From positions 2,508,665 to 2,533,815 of the forward strand of contig NW_027152213.1 in NCBI RefSeq assembly GCF_004359215.1: a DNA stretch of 25,151 nucleotides. Reading direction: 5' to 3'. The notes under the pieces were generated by a model. The model made no database searches. It saw nothing but the letters and a program-made list of their open reading frames with translations, and was not told where the DNA came from. The translations under genes and the position numbers were made by a program. Positions 9,731-17,820 of this stretch are shown in pieces. Positions within the stretch are counted from its first letter, which is position 1; each line of letters starts with the position of its first letter. The DNA is from Bremia lactucae. Taxonomy: Eukaryota > Oomycota > Peronosporomycetes > Peronosporales > Peronosporaceae.

Positions 9731-9756
9731 TATGTAACGGGGTGTCCCGTTACATA
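9731..9756. repeat. Palindrome made of two gypsy LTR start sequences
   Basis: TATGTAACGGG (9731-9741) and CCCGTTACATA (9746-9756) pair perfectly around GTGT. TGTAACGGG is the 5' terminus of the gypsy LTRs in this window (22403 and, inverted, 11533 and 17234), so this looks like two LTR 5' ends joined head to head. Confidence 0.6.
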
Positions 9757-9803
9757 AATATTGCTTCCTATAAGAGAATAGTTCGGAGCATCGAGAAGCT
9801 GGA

Positions 9804-10235
9804 TTGAAAGAGGCAAGTGCTCCCGAAGAAACAGAATTACACCAAGACAAACGGCAATCAAGCGGGCGAACGAAGCAAACTTTAGGTCAAGTATTTGGTG
9901 CTTCTGAAGAAGAAAACAGCGACTCGACTCCTCCTGCGTTTTTGCGGGCAAGTGCTAATGCAGTCGAAGCTAAGGACTTTTCTGAGACAACCACATTTCA
10001 AGATGGTACAAGTGGAATGGTTGAGCTACATTGGCGCAACGCGGTTCGAGCTGACTGGATTCAATGCAACTTCGTGAAGTTTTCAAGCCGCAAAGCTCCC
10101 CGCTGGACAACACACTATCGGAACCAAGGGGGTTCAAGATCAAGCGTAAAGCCGACGGCTCAATTGAGAAGCACAAGCTCCTCTTGCATCAAAGGGTTTC
10201 AGCAAAAATATGGAATCGTAATTTTTTTCCTATAG
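9804..10235 (+). pseudogene. Fragment of a second copia element: start of reverse transcriptase
   Basis: In the 9804-10235 frame a hydrophilic linker (Ser/Glu/Thr-rich) leads into a TTFQD block. Adjacent frames then give LPAGQHTIGTKG (near 10098), FKIKRKADGSIEKHK (10134-10178) and GFQQKYGI (10195-10218). This is the classical N-terminal copia RT sequence, different from the corresponding block of the element at 3663-8395, so it comes from another family. At least two frameshifts separate the blocks. Homology ends abruptly near 10220 in AT-rich DNA, before the catalytic box, so the enzyme is truncated. No LTRs or other domains were found beside it. Confidence 0.7.
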
Positions 10236-10500
10236 AGGAAATAAATATAGAAGTTCAATATTATTATCACAATAATTCCGACTTACTAGTTCCAGTATTA
10301 CCAAATGTGGTATTATTGAGGCAACTGGACAATAAATCTGTTAATTGGCTGGTTTAAATTTAAATTAACCCCGCTAATCGTTACAAGACACGATTGAGCG
10401 GTGCGCAAGGGTGCGCTATGCCAGTTACTTATTGAAATATTAAAGTCAGTAGATATAAAATCGCTCAATAGAAACTTGACATATTTATACATTTTAACTA
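10236..10500. other. AT-rich spacer without a gene
   Basis: A/T-rich DNA with weak imperfect hairpins (for example TATTACCA/TGGTATTA near 10295-10315 and TTTAAATTTAAA near 10354). I see no coding signal. Confidence 0.5.
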
Positions 10501-10675
10501 TTTCTCTTTAATAAAGCCTTATTATCGACCTCTAGTAGCTAAGACTCCATAGCTACTTGTACTCTTCCTCTGGGCGTCAGTATACGTGAAGTAATCGAGG
10601 CACCTCGCCTTCACTGGTATCACTGTAGGCTGGCTAGTACTGCTATCAGTCCTAGCGAAAAGTGCCCCCGTTACA
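10500..10675 (-). repeat. Partial LTR of another gypsy family, 5' end at 10675
   Basis: Read on the minus strand, the sequence starts TGTAACGGGGGCAC at 10675, the same terminal type as the complete gypsy LTRs here, directly after a PBS-like sequence. Its 3' end toward 10500 could not be determined. AATAAAG at about 10511-10517 is a plus-strand motif and may be incidental. Confidence 0.4.
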
Positions 10676-10692
10676 GACTGCGAGTGCTACCA
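10676..10692 (-). promoter_or_regulatory. Primer-binding-site-like sequence between two LTR ends
   Basis: On the minus strand this reads TGGTAGCACTCGCAGTC. It shares its first 10 bases and a close 11-12 with the PBS of the gypsy family here (TGGTAGCACTTGAAATCC). It is preceded by two bases and the LTR end TACA, the same spacing as at 22961-22984. An LTR start follows immediately instead of an internal region. Confidence 0.55.
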
Positions 10693-10694
10693 GG

Positions 10695-10980
10695 TGTAGT
10701 GAAGCTATCTCGCTCCTTAAGTCAAAGGAATACTTATTTACTCAAAAAGTCACTTAGATCTATAGACCAAATGAGTGTTACAACTCGAAGAGTCGTACAT
10801 GATTGTAGAGCTAAATGAGTCCTAATTTAAGGACTCAGTGGTTCTTTAAACCACGTGGCATCTAGTGCCCGAGAGCATATACCTTAGGAAGGCTAGTACT
10901 CTCACTGATCACTGCGCAAGCCTTTGGAAAGCACAACACAACCAGATCAAAAGGGGAACTGAACATTTAGTAATGTTTTG
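10695..10980 (-). repeat. Partial LTR (second LTR of the LTR-PBS-LTR joint)
   Basis: On the plus strand it starts TGTAGTGAAGC at 10695, which is the reverse complement of an LTR 3' end ...TACA next to the PBS. It contains two adjacent hairpins: TGAGTCCT/AGGACTCA (10816-10837), and GTGGTT/AACCAC (10838-10854), which overlaps the palindrome CCACGTGG (10851-10858). It is cut off at 10981 by the LTR of the large gypsy element, so no 5' end is visible. Confidence 0.4.
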
Positions 10981-11533
10981 TGTAGGCGGGCACGTCGTAA
11001 TGCGGCTACGCTCTACTAAGACACACACCCTAGCACAGCGAGGAAGTGGTTAAACCGGCTTCTCTTGCGTGCGGTGAGGTAGTTGTGGTGGGCGCCTTAG
11101 TGACCTCACCCAACGCACCAAGTATTCTAGTAAAGTATAGTTACGGAAGCGGTAATCCGGCTCCTCGTGTGCACTTACTAAGTAAAGAAGTTTTCAGACT
11201 GATTTAAATATAATCGCATTAATATAAATACCCATTTTTACCAATCAAAAATGTCATCTCAGTAGATAACACTAATATGTATTGCGAGCGTAACTTTCTA
11301 GAGACCTCGCGTAACGGATGACGCTAGCCGTCATCACGGATGACGCTAGGCGTCATCTCTCCTCATGTGAATGCACCTATGTGCATCACATACACAAGGG
11401 TTGGTCACAAATGTGCACCACACCCGAGTGCTGGGTCTAATTACTATTATTTAAGTAATTTACCAACCCCTGAAGTACACCCAGTGCACTTAACGGGGAC
11501 TGTGTAACATTAGGGCAACTTTAGCCCGTTACA
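10981..11533 (-). repeat. 3' LTR of the minus-strand gypsy element
   Basis: 553 bp, TGTA...TACA, starting TGTAACGGGC on the minus strand. It matches the LTRs at 16674-17234 and 22403-22964 along its length with scattered differences and small indels. It contains the twin palindromes at 11317-11335 and 11339-11357. It lacks the extra 9-bp unit GCGGTTAAA that is duplicated in the other two. Confidence 0.9.
11317..11357. promoter_or_regulatory. Twin palindromes GATGACG-N5-CGTCATC in the LTR
   Basis: Two consecutive 19-bp palindromes (11317-11335 and 11339-11357), each with TGACG/CGTCA half-sites of the type bound by bZIP (CREB/ATF-like) factors. They recur at 17020-17060 and 22578-22618 in the other LTRs. 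A role as enhancer or operator is an inference from sequence and conservation. Confidence 0.5.
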
Positions 11534-11551
11534 CCGATTCCCCCTTTAAAA
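11534..11551 (-). promoter_or_regulatory. Polypurine tract of the gypsy element
   Basis: On the minus strand TTTTAAAGGGGGAATCGG lies immediately before the 3' LTR start at 11533. This is the usual place for the plus-strand primer, and it fixes which LTR is 3'. Confidence 0.75.
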
Positions 11552-11714
11552 TCGAATTTACAATGTTAAATTCATCAAAGAGGAACGAGGAACTGCGAGA
11601 AGCTTTACGCGCTGCTAGTTCTCTCGATCACTTTAGCGACCTGTGTTCACATACACGGTGCCAATAATTCCACAATAACAGCGAGGATGTTGAATCGTCG
11701 CCATTGTTGACTAT

Positions 11715-12326
11715 GGCCAAACAGAACGTGCCAATCGGGTCGTGACGGATGTTTTACGCACTATAGCGACTCTCAAAGAATGGAGCAAGCAATTGCGCTT
11801 TGTGGAGTTTGCTATTAATAAAAGTGTACACGCCAGAACGGGTGAGACACCGTTTTATATTAACGGACTGCGCCATCCTCGGACGCCAGTTTCGTTTGTT
11901 CGCAGCCCGAGTCTTAGTGGGGGAGGGCCCCTCACTATGCTCGGTGCGAAAGAGGGACATAGTTTCGTCAATAAGACGATGACCCATGAGGGTATCATCT
12001 CAAAGACTGAAACTTGCACTAGTGACCCTGCCAATTTAGCAGTGGTCAATAAAACTACGCCTTATGACCGACCTCTTGGCGGTATCATAGGCGAGTTAGA
12101 TGCAAAAAGCGTGAGCGAGGCTCAACGCTTTGTGGATAAGCGATTAGCCATCACACGTAAAGTCCGTGGCGCAATGGCAAGCGCACAGGAGAAGCAAAAA
12201 GAATATGCGGACCGAAGTGGTCGCAAAAACAATGAACGGTTTAGAGTGGGTGAAAAAGTACTATCAAGTACTGCTACCCTACCTAAAATGCAATTTCTGA
12301 ACTACCTGGAGGTACTACGAAGTTGA
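11715..12326 (+). pseudogene. Gypsy integrase, C-terminal part of core and following domain
   Basis: The open frame starts at GGC 11715 with GQTERANRVV, the end of the rve core that carries the last catalytic Glu (in QTER). It continues through EFAINKSVHARTGETPF, a classic integrase C-terminal block, and INGLRHPRTP, to a Lys/Arg-rich helix (KQKEYADRSGRK) and FRVGEKVLSSTATLP. Any earlier start is lost at the inversion point, so this is a fragment of a polyprotein. The frame ends at TGA 12324-12326 and the next domain continues in the overlapping frame, which indicates a single frameshift. It would insert cDNA into chromatin. Confidence 0.85.
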
Positions 12327-12856
12327 TGCCGCGTTTCATTGGGCCCTTTACGGTGGTTAAAGAGGTTGGAGACCTAAATTATAGGCTCACCCTTCCCCCG
12401 TATATGAAGGCGCACCCCGTATTTTACGTGGGTCGTCTGAAACGGTATGTAGACCCAAATGAGGTCACATACCCCCATCTGGCTAAGGAGACCGATGGTG
12501 ACGCCGACTGTGAGTCGAGCGTCGTTCGGGTGAGGGGGGCGGTAAAGGCGAAAAGCTATCAGACCGATTCCTCCCACCACGAAAAGGACTCGGAGAGCAA
12601 GGGACATCGCGCGAGTAACGCGGATCCCTCAGCATTATCCGTTCAAAGAGGTCCAAGCGAGTCTTCGGGCGTTCATAACTCTGACGAGCCTTCGTTCGGA
12701 CATCAACAAAATCTGAGGTCAGTCGTGAGACTTGACCCTCGAGATCCGCAATACGTCGTTCAGCAGCGCTTAACACCTGTGACTGAACGGACGAAGGTAA
12801 GGCAGCCGCGAGTAGGTGGGCAAGATCGCCACTCTATCGGGCGCCGCCTGCACTGA
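12323..12856 (+). pseudogene. Gypsy integrase tail and linker before the chromodomain
   Basis: Starts with MPRFIGPFTVVKEVGDLNYR and LTLPPYMKAHPVFYVGRLK, the conserved GPY/F and HPVFHVS-like region that closes integrase in chromoviruses. A polar, low-complexity linker of about 110 residues follows, rich in Ser, Asp, Glu and Arg. The frame ends just where the chromodomain frame opens. It overlaps the preceding frame by 4 bp, and a frame change rather than a real start explains that. It lies in the inverted segment. Confidence 0.85.
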
Positions 12857-13029
12857 TGAATGCGGGTGGGAATCAACGCTTTCTTGTTGGAAGGTTGCTT
12901 GCCCAGCGCTCCCTGAGGCAAAGGTATCAGATTCTTGTCCAATGGAAAGGTTACCCGAAGAGTTTTAACTCTTGGGAATCGATCGATACCCTACGTATTG
13001 CTATGTCCGGCTTGGTGGCTGCCTATTAA
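12856..13029 (+). pseudogene. Chromodomain at the end of pol
   Basis: 58 codons from ATG 12856 to TAA 13027-13029, frameshifted relative to the linker. Contains FLVGRLLAQR, YQILVQWKGYPKSFNSWE and a following LRIAMSGLVAAY. This is the chromodomain pattern YLVKWKGY...TWEP, with Trp and Tyr of the aromatic cage region present. In chromoviruses the domain directs integration to chromatin carrying particular histone marks. The ATG is probably incidental. The stop is a plausible end of pol. Confidence 0.85.
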
Positions 13030-13150
13030 AAGGAACACCAGCTGAAGCCTCTTCGCTAGTCTGAAATGGCAATAACTAGCCGTCATTCTTCCTCATAAGC
13101 TCGTTGTCCGCATCACTACTATGAGGTGAAGGCAACGGTGTCGACTCATT

Positions 13151-13783
13151 GTCGGTCTGCGGTCGACATGCGGAGCTTGCTACACACGTAACCAGCCACA
13201 CAGAAATTAGACGTAAGACGTGGATCCCGGTCCGATACTATGGACTCGGGCATCCCGTGCAGTCGGCAAACATGATTCAGGAACAACAGAGCTGCCTCCT
13301 TGCCTGTGATCGATGTTTTACATGGTGCTAATTCCTCAGTCTATCTACAAAGATGACGAGCCCCGTCCGACCCTTATGATCGGGCGGCATGCCAAACATG
13401 AAACCAGACTTATTGACTTCCAACAGTTGGTTGGAATCAATAGCGGCTTCAGTGGGCGCACTGCTGGACGGTGCAGGCTTAATGCGCTGACACTGTTCGC
13501 AAGAGCGAATATAGTTGGCCACCCATCTATATAGATGTGGCCACCAAAATCCCTCTGACACTCGTAAGAATGTCTTTTCACGGCCCAGATGCCCACTAGA
13601 TGGCGTATCATGGTGCTCGTGAAGGATCATGAGCTTGGGATCCGTGTCATGAGGCACATAGAATCTCAAGGGATCACAAGGTGACAGCTGATGCCATAAC
13701 AGGCCATCGCTGTAGCTAAAGCGATTGAGCTTAGCTTTCAGGTGCGACGGAAGGGAAACCTTTCGTCCACCGAAGTGATCCAA
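13151..13783 (-). pseudogene. Gypsy integrase, zinc-binding domain and start of core
   Basis: The minus-strand frame 13783-13328 carries HEHHDTPSSGHLG and CEQCQRIKP, the HHCC zinc-binding domain, preceded by LLWHQLSPCDPLRFYVP. The core follows (FVDRL, first Asp). A stop ends this frame at 13328, and the neighbouring frame continues with DSITGKEAALLFLNHVCRLH and IVSDRDPR (second catalytic Asp at 13224-13235). The domain is cut at 13151 by the inversion; its continuation is at 11715 on the other strand. A frameshift and the inversion both inactivate it. Confidence 0.85.
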
Positions 13784-13860
13784 CAGCAGGCGACAGTGGT
13801 CGTCCTAACTGTAGCTCTCTTTTATCTCAGAGGCCAATGAGCTCGTCACGTGGTATGCCT

Positions 13861-14322
13861 TCATGGCTGCCAACGTCGACGGCTGAAATTGTGCTTTCGC
13901 ACTAGACACACTTTCCTGGTGAAGTCTGGTCTGCGCGATAAGGCGTCAGCCAAGACATTCGGCTTACCCGGCTTATATTCAACTTTGAAATTAAATTCAG
14001 AGAAGAATGTGAGCCATCTTGCCATTCTAGGCGAGAGGTGCGGTGAGTTTATTGCGGTCCGCAGTGATGCGTGATCCGTATAAACCACAAATGGTTCGGT
14101 GCCCAATAGGTGCACACGAAACTTGACAAGAGCATACTTTATTGAAAGTAGCTCTTTGTCATGCAATGGGTAATTCAGTTCCGCGGCTTTTAATAGCCGG
14201 GACTGATAAGAGTTGACACGGTCAACGCCGCCGTCATCCTTCTGCATGAGCGCGCTGCCGATTGCAAATTTATTTGCATCGCAGACGACGCTAAAGGGCT
14301 TATCCGCGTCTGGCAATGCCAA
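13861..14322 (-). pseudogene. Gypsy RNase H domain
   Basis: 153 codons. In order: ADKPFSVVCDANKFAIGSAL (first acidic residue), HDKELLSIKYAL (Glu), FVVYTDHASL (Asp), LSPRMARWLTFFSEFNF, YKPGKPNVLADALSRR. This is the typical Ty3/gypsy RNase H (RVT_3/RNase_HI) with its C-terminal LADALSRR. It degrades the RNA strand during reverse transcription. The first Met lies inside the domain, and the frame upstream joins RT in another frame, so a frameshift separates RT and RNase H here. All visible acidic residues are intact. Confidence 0.85.
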
Positions 14323-14431
14323 GACCGGGGCCTCAACAAAGAGATTGCTTCACTGATGTGAACGCATCTTCTTGTTCATTTAACCAAACCCATTCTGTGT
14401 CTTTTTTAAGGAGATCAGATAATTATTGAGT

Positions 14432-14917
14432 TTACTCCGCATAATTCTTGCTATACTTATGCAAGTAATTAGCGAGCCCTAGGAATTGGCGCAAATCCTT
14501 CACATGCCGTGGGATTGGCCATTCCTTTACTGATTTTACCTTGTCTGGGTCTGCTCGTACACCATGTGTACCAACGATGCAGCCCAGTACAGGTATCTCA
14601 GGGACCCCTATGACGCCCTTTTGCAAGTTGACGTACAATTGGGCGTCCTTTAAAGTCTGCAACACAGCGTCTAAATGACGCTTGTGCGACTCTATTGCGC
14701 TCAGCCCGTCCTCGGCCCTACTATGCACGAATACATCGTCAAAGTAATGAGGCGCGTAGGCACGGTGCTGACGCATCACGTGAGCCACCACTCGGTTGAA
14801 TGTCGCTGGTGCGTTTTTCAAACCTTGGGGCATCACAAGCCACTCCCAAAGCATACCGCTTGGGGTGCTTACTGCCGTTTTGGCTACATCGGACTCTCTC
14901 ATGAGTACCTGATAGTA
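14432..14917 (-). pseudogene. Gypsy reverse transcriptase, C-terminal part, cut by the gap
   Basis: From the gap edge the minus-strand frame reads YYQVLMRESDVAKTAV, PQGLKNAPATFNRVV, the catalytic YFDDVFVHS, then NLQKGVIGVPEIPVLGCIVG, GVRADPDKV and LRQFLGLANYLHKY. This is the palm and thumb region of a Ty3/gypsy RT. It ends at a stop at 14432, after which the connection to RNase H continues in another frame. The fingers and protease fall in the gap. The two catalytic Asp residues of FDD are present. Confidence 0.9.
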
Positions 14918-15900
14918 NNNNNNNNNNNNNNNNNNNNNNNNNNNNNNNNNNNNNNNNNNNNNNNNNNNNNNNNNNNNNNNNNNNNNNNNNNNNNNNNNNN
15001 NNNNNNNNNNNNNNNNNNNNNNNNNNNNNNNNNNNNNNNNNNNNNNNNNNNNNNNNNNNNNNNNNNNNNNNNNNNNNNNNNNNNNNNNNNNNNNNNNNNN
15101 NNNNNNNNNNNNNNNNNNNNNNNNNNNNNNNNNNNNNNNNNNNNNNNNNNNNNNNNNNNNNNNNNNNNNNNNNNNNNNNNNNNNNNNNNNNNNNNNNNNN
15201 NNNNNNNNNNNNNNNNNNNNNNNNNNNNNNNNNNNNNNNNNNNNNNNNNNNNNNNNNNNNNNNNNNNNNNNNNNNNNNNNNNNNNNNNNNNNNNNNNNNN
15301 NNNNNNNNNNNNNNNNNNNNNNNNNNNNNNNNNNNNNNNNNNNNNNNNNNNNNNNNNNNNNNNNNNNNNNNNNNNNNNNNNNNNNNNNNNNNNNNNNNNN
15401 NNNNNNNNNNNNNNNNNNNNNNNNNNNNNNNNNNNNNNNNNNNNNNNNNNNNNNNNNNNNNNNNNNNNNNNNNNNNNNNNNNNNNNNNNNNNNNNNNNNN
15501 NNNNNNNNNNNNNNNNNNNNNNNNNNNNNNNNNNNNNNNNNNNNNNNNNNNNNNNNNNNNNNNNNNNNNNNNNNNNNNNNNNNNNNNNNNNNNNNNNNNN
15601 NNNNNNNNNNNNNNNNNNNNNNNNNNNNNNNNNNNNNNNNNNNNNNNNNNNNNNNNNNNNNNNNNNNNNNNNNNNNNNNNNNNNNNNNNNNNNNNNNNNN
15701 NNNNNNNNNNNNNNNNNNNNNNNNNNNNNNNNNNNNNNNNNNNNNNNNNNNNNNNNNNNNNNNNNNNNNNNNNNNNNNNNNNNNNNNNNNNNNNNNNNNN
15801 NNNNNNNNNNNNNNNNNNNNNNNNNNNNNNNNNNNNNNNNNNNNNNNNNNNNNNNNNNNNNNNNNNNNNNNNNNNNNNNNNNNNNNNNNNNNNNNNNNNN
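14918..15900. other. Assembly gap (983 N)
   Basis: A run of N inside the gypsy element, between the gag remnant and RT. Open frames drawn through it are artefacts. By comparison with the right copy, at least 1.4 kb of gag end, protease and linker, plus the N-terminal RT, should lie here. Confidence 1.
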
Positions 15901-16617
15901 CGTTCATAAACGTGGGCACCTTAATGTGCTCCGGCATCGGACCTACGGTAATGGACGCCGACAGCAAGCGCATCTTTTGCACATACTCTTGCAGAGATCG
16001 CTTCACCTGTCGCGCTCCAAAGAAGCACACCTGAAGCAACACTTCGTTGTTCGGCGGCTGATACATGGCGCGAATCTTTCCTTAAAGATCGCCCATGTAG
16101 AGAATGCCTTAATGTCCGCCATAAGCGTCGAGTAAGCTCACTATGAGGCCTTACCGCGCAGATGCGACATGGCGGACGACACCATCCGGCTGTCGTCCTC
16201 GATGAGCTCGGTGACACCGCATTGCTCCACGGCTAAAACCCAGTGGACAATCGTGTGCGCTGCAGTTCCATCGAACTTGGGCGGGTCCATCCGAATAAAC
16301 CTCGATTGATGCGACCGATTTAAGAGCATCTCAACAGTCCTGTTGAGAGCCTCGCTCCGAGCCTGCTCATGCCTCAGCTCATCCTGAGCCTGAGTGACGG
16401 ACTCCGCCGTAGCATGGCTCTGTGCCTCAGATGCGGCTCTCCACTGTTCGAGTACGAATGCCTCAAACTGCTCCAACAGAGCAACATGTTGCTCAGGAGG
16501 ATTGCCCAGGAGCCTGGCCAGGGCTTGTTCACCAAGCCCCTGCGCCTTGTGCCCTGCCACCTCCCGACGATGTGCAGAGAGGTGGGGAAAATGAGCCCAA
16601 TTGATGTTGAGGCTCAT
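15901..16617 (-). pseudogene. Gypsy gag, broken and cut by the gap
   Basis: The start ATG is at 16617, reading MSLNINWAHFPHL. The long open frame before it begins at a TTG within the PBS and is not a likely start. 158 codons run to TAG at 16141. They are rich in Glu, Gln and Ala, with a predicted helical middle (HEQARSEALNRTVEMLLNRS) and then FIRMDPPKFDGTAAHTIVHW, which resembles the start of the retrotransposon Gag capsid region. Capsid sequence continues in another frame (15901-16066: MYQPPNNEVLLQVCFF and a following block) up to the gap. It is nucleotide-identical to 23021-23737 of the right element. Confidence 0.8.
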
Positions 16618-16653
16618 CGTCACGTACACACGCAAAGATGCGTGTCGTGGGAA

Positions 16654-16671
16654 GGATTTCAAGTGCTACCA
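16654..16671 (-). promoter_or_regulatory. Primer binding site of the minus-strand gypsy element
   Basis: On the minus strand TGGTAGCACTTGAAATCC begins two bases after the LTR end TACA. The leading TGG pairs with a tRNA 3' CCA. Identical to 22967-22984. Which tRNA primes it cannot be told without a tRNA set. Confidence 0.75.
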
Positions 16672-16673
16672 AG

Positions 16674-17234
16674 TGTAGGCGGGCACGTCGTAATGCGGCC
16701 ACGCTCTACTTAGACACACACCCTAGCACAGAGATGAAGCGGTTAAAGCGGTTAAAGCGGCTTCTCTTGCGTGCAGAGGTAGTTGTGGTGGGCGCGTTAG
16801 CGACCTCACCCAACGCACTAATTACTTTGGTTTAGTGTCGTCATGGGAGCGGTAATCCGTCTCCTCGTGCGCACTTACTAAGTAGAAAGTAGTTTTCAGA
16901 CTGATTTATATTTAATCGCATTAAATTTAAATACCTATTTTTACCAATTAGAATGTTATCTCTATCGATATCATTTAATATGTATTGCGAGCGTATCTTT
17001 ATAGATACCTCGCGTAACGGATGACGCTAGCCGTCATCATGGATGATGCTGGGCGTCATCCCTCCAAACGTGAATGCACCCAAGTGCATCACATACACAA
17101 GGGTTTGTCACAAATGTGCACCACACCCGATTGCTGGGTCTAATTACCATTATTTAGTAATGACCATCCCCTTAAGCACACCAAGTGTACTTAATGCGGA
17201 CTGTGTAAAATTAGGGCAACTTTAGCCCGTTACA
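16674..17234 (-). repeat. 5' LTR of the minus-strand gypsy element
   Basis: 561 bp, TGTA...TACA. On the minus strand it begins TGTAACGGGC at 17234 and ends at 16674 next to the PBS. Its 124 bp nearest the PBS (16674-16797) are identical to the LTR at 22403-22964. Beyond that point many differences appear. It carries a tandem GCGGTTAAA duplication (16738-16758 region) and twin palindromes at 17020-17038 and 17042-17060. Confidence 0.9.
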
Positions 17235-17457
17235 CCTAGTTTGTTTAAAAGCCTGACTAAATATCGGTCAAAGCTTTTTGTTGCGTTAAAGCACGAGATG
17301 CAACTTCTTCGCGAGAATCTTGCTCGAGCTAAAAGCATCCTCGATGCTAATCAAAACCATATTTGACGTTGAGGCTTGAAAGGCTCGTTAGAGGATCAGC
17401 TGAACATCCTGATGAAGAAGCAGCAAGCTGCCTACGATTGGCGGGTTAATTTATAAA
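17235..17457 (+). pseudogene. Coiled-coil-like gene end cut by the LTR
   Basis: A single plus-strand frame begins at the LTR edge (17235) and reads KHEMQLLRENLARAKSIL and neighbouring residues to a TGA at 17365. After a second stop it resumes in the same frame with GSLEDQLNILMKKQQAAYDW and ends at TAA 17455-17457. The heptad-like Leu spacing and the Glu/Lys/Gln content suggest a coiled coil. It looks like the decayed 3' end of a host gene into which the gypsy element inserted, though the upstream part is not seen beyond the element. The family is unknown. Confidence 0.3.
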
Positions 17458-17820
17458 CTTTAATTAATTTATGACCATAACTGTCACAACGCCACTACAG
17501 TATGGTAACCATTTATCTACGTCAAAGTTTTGGTAAAATCCCCTCAGTTTGATATCATTGAATAATTTTAAGCATCCATACTGGAAAGCCGGTACGTTTA
17601 TAGTCTTGATAGCTTTGATGATTGATACTGTTACATGACAGCCAAAACCTTAACGCCCAGCAGGTCTTGTCAATCTTAAGCAAACGGCTGTCTTCACCGC
17701 CAAGTTTTTTCTGCAAGTTGTAACTTATCAAGATTTCAGCACAACAATGTTTACTCTTCGTCATGACTCCCACTATCGTCATGTTTAAATTGCTAGTAAA
17801 CGCATTACTCGTAAGGGAGG

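Larger units (their letters stand above)
11715..13150 (+). mobile_element. Inverted internal segment of the gypsy element
   Basis: Integrase reads on the minus strand through ...PQTD, ending at 13151. The directly following codons of the family (GQTERANRVV) start at 11715 on the plus strand, reading the opposite way. The segment 11715-13150 (1436 bp) carries the rest of integrase and the chromodomain. Reversing it would restore the order integrase core, integrase C-terminus, chromodomain, 3' UTR, PPT, LTR. The junctions are 11714/11715 and 13150/13151. Confidence 0.8.
10981..17234 (-). mobile_element. Ty3/gypsy chromodomain retrotransposon, rearranged, with assembly gap
   Basis: Minus-strand order: 5' LTR (17234-16674), PBS, gag, [983 N], RT, RNase H, integrase, then a segment that is inverted (integrase C-terminus and chromodomain on the plus strand, 11715-13150), 3' untranslated DNA, PPT and 3' LTR (11533-10981). 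RT before integrase plus a C-terminal chromodomain places it among chromoviruses of Ty3/gypsy. Stops and frameshifts occur between domains, so this copy is not autonomous. The flanking 5-mers (TTTTG left, CCTAG right) are not a target-site duplication, which fits later rearrangement. Confidence 0.85.

Noticed and set aside
9489..9850. Possible secreted effector of RxLR type
   Set aside because: No signal peptide, RxLR or EER motif could be seen. Superficial similarity of the helix-like segment is not enough.
11317..11400. Short repeats in the LTR as a CRISPR-like array
   Set aside because: Only two units, no regular unique spacers, and they recur at the same place in every LTR.
12483..12776. 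Minus-strand 97-codon frame with a Ser/Arg/Pro-rich protein
   Set aside because: Exact shadow of the plus-strand pol linker between integrase and chromodomain, with no motif of its own.
14432..16135. Long open frames of 486 and 544 codons on both strands across the middle of the gypsy element
   Set aside because: They run through 983 N. Only the minus-strand end (14432-14917, RT) and a gag piece (15901-16066) are real sequence with coding support.
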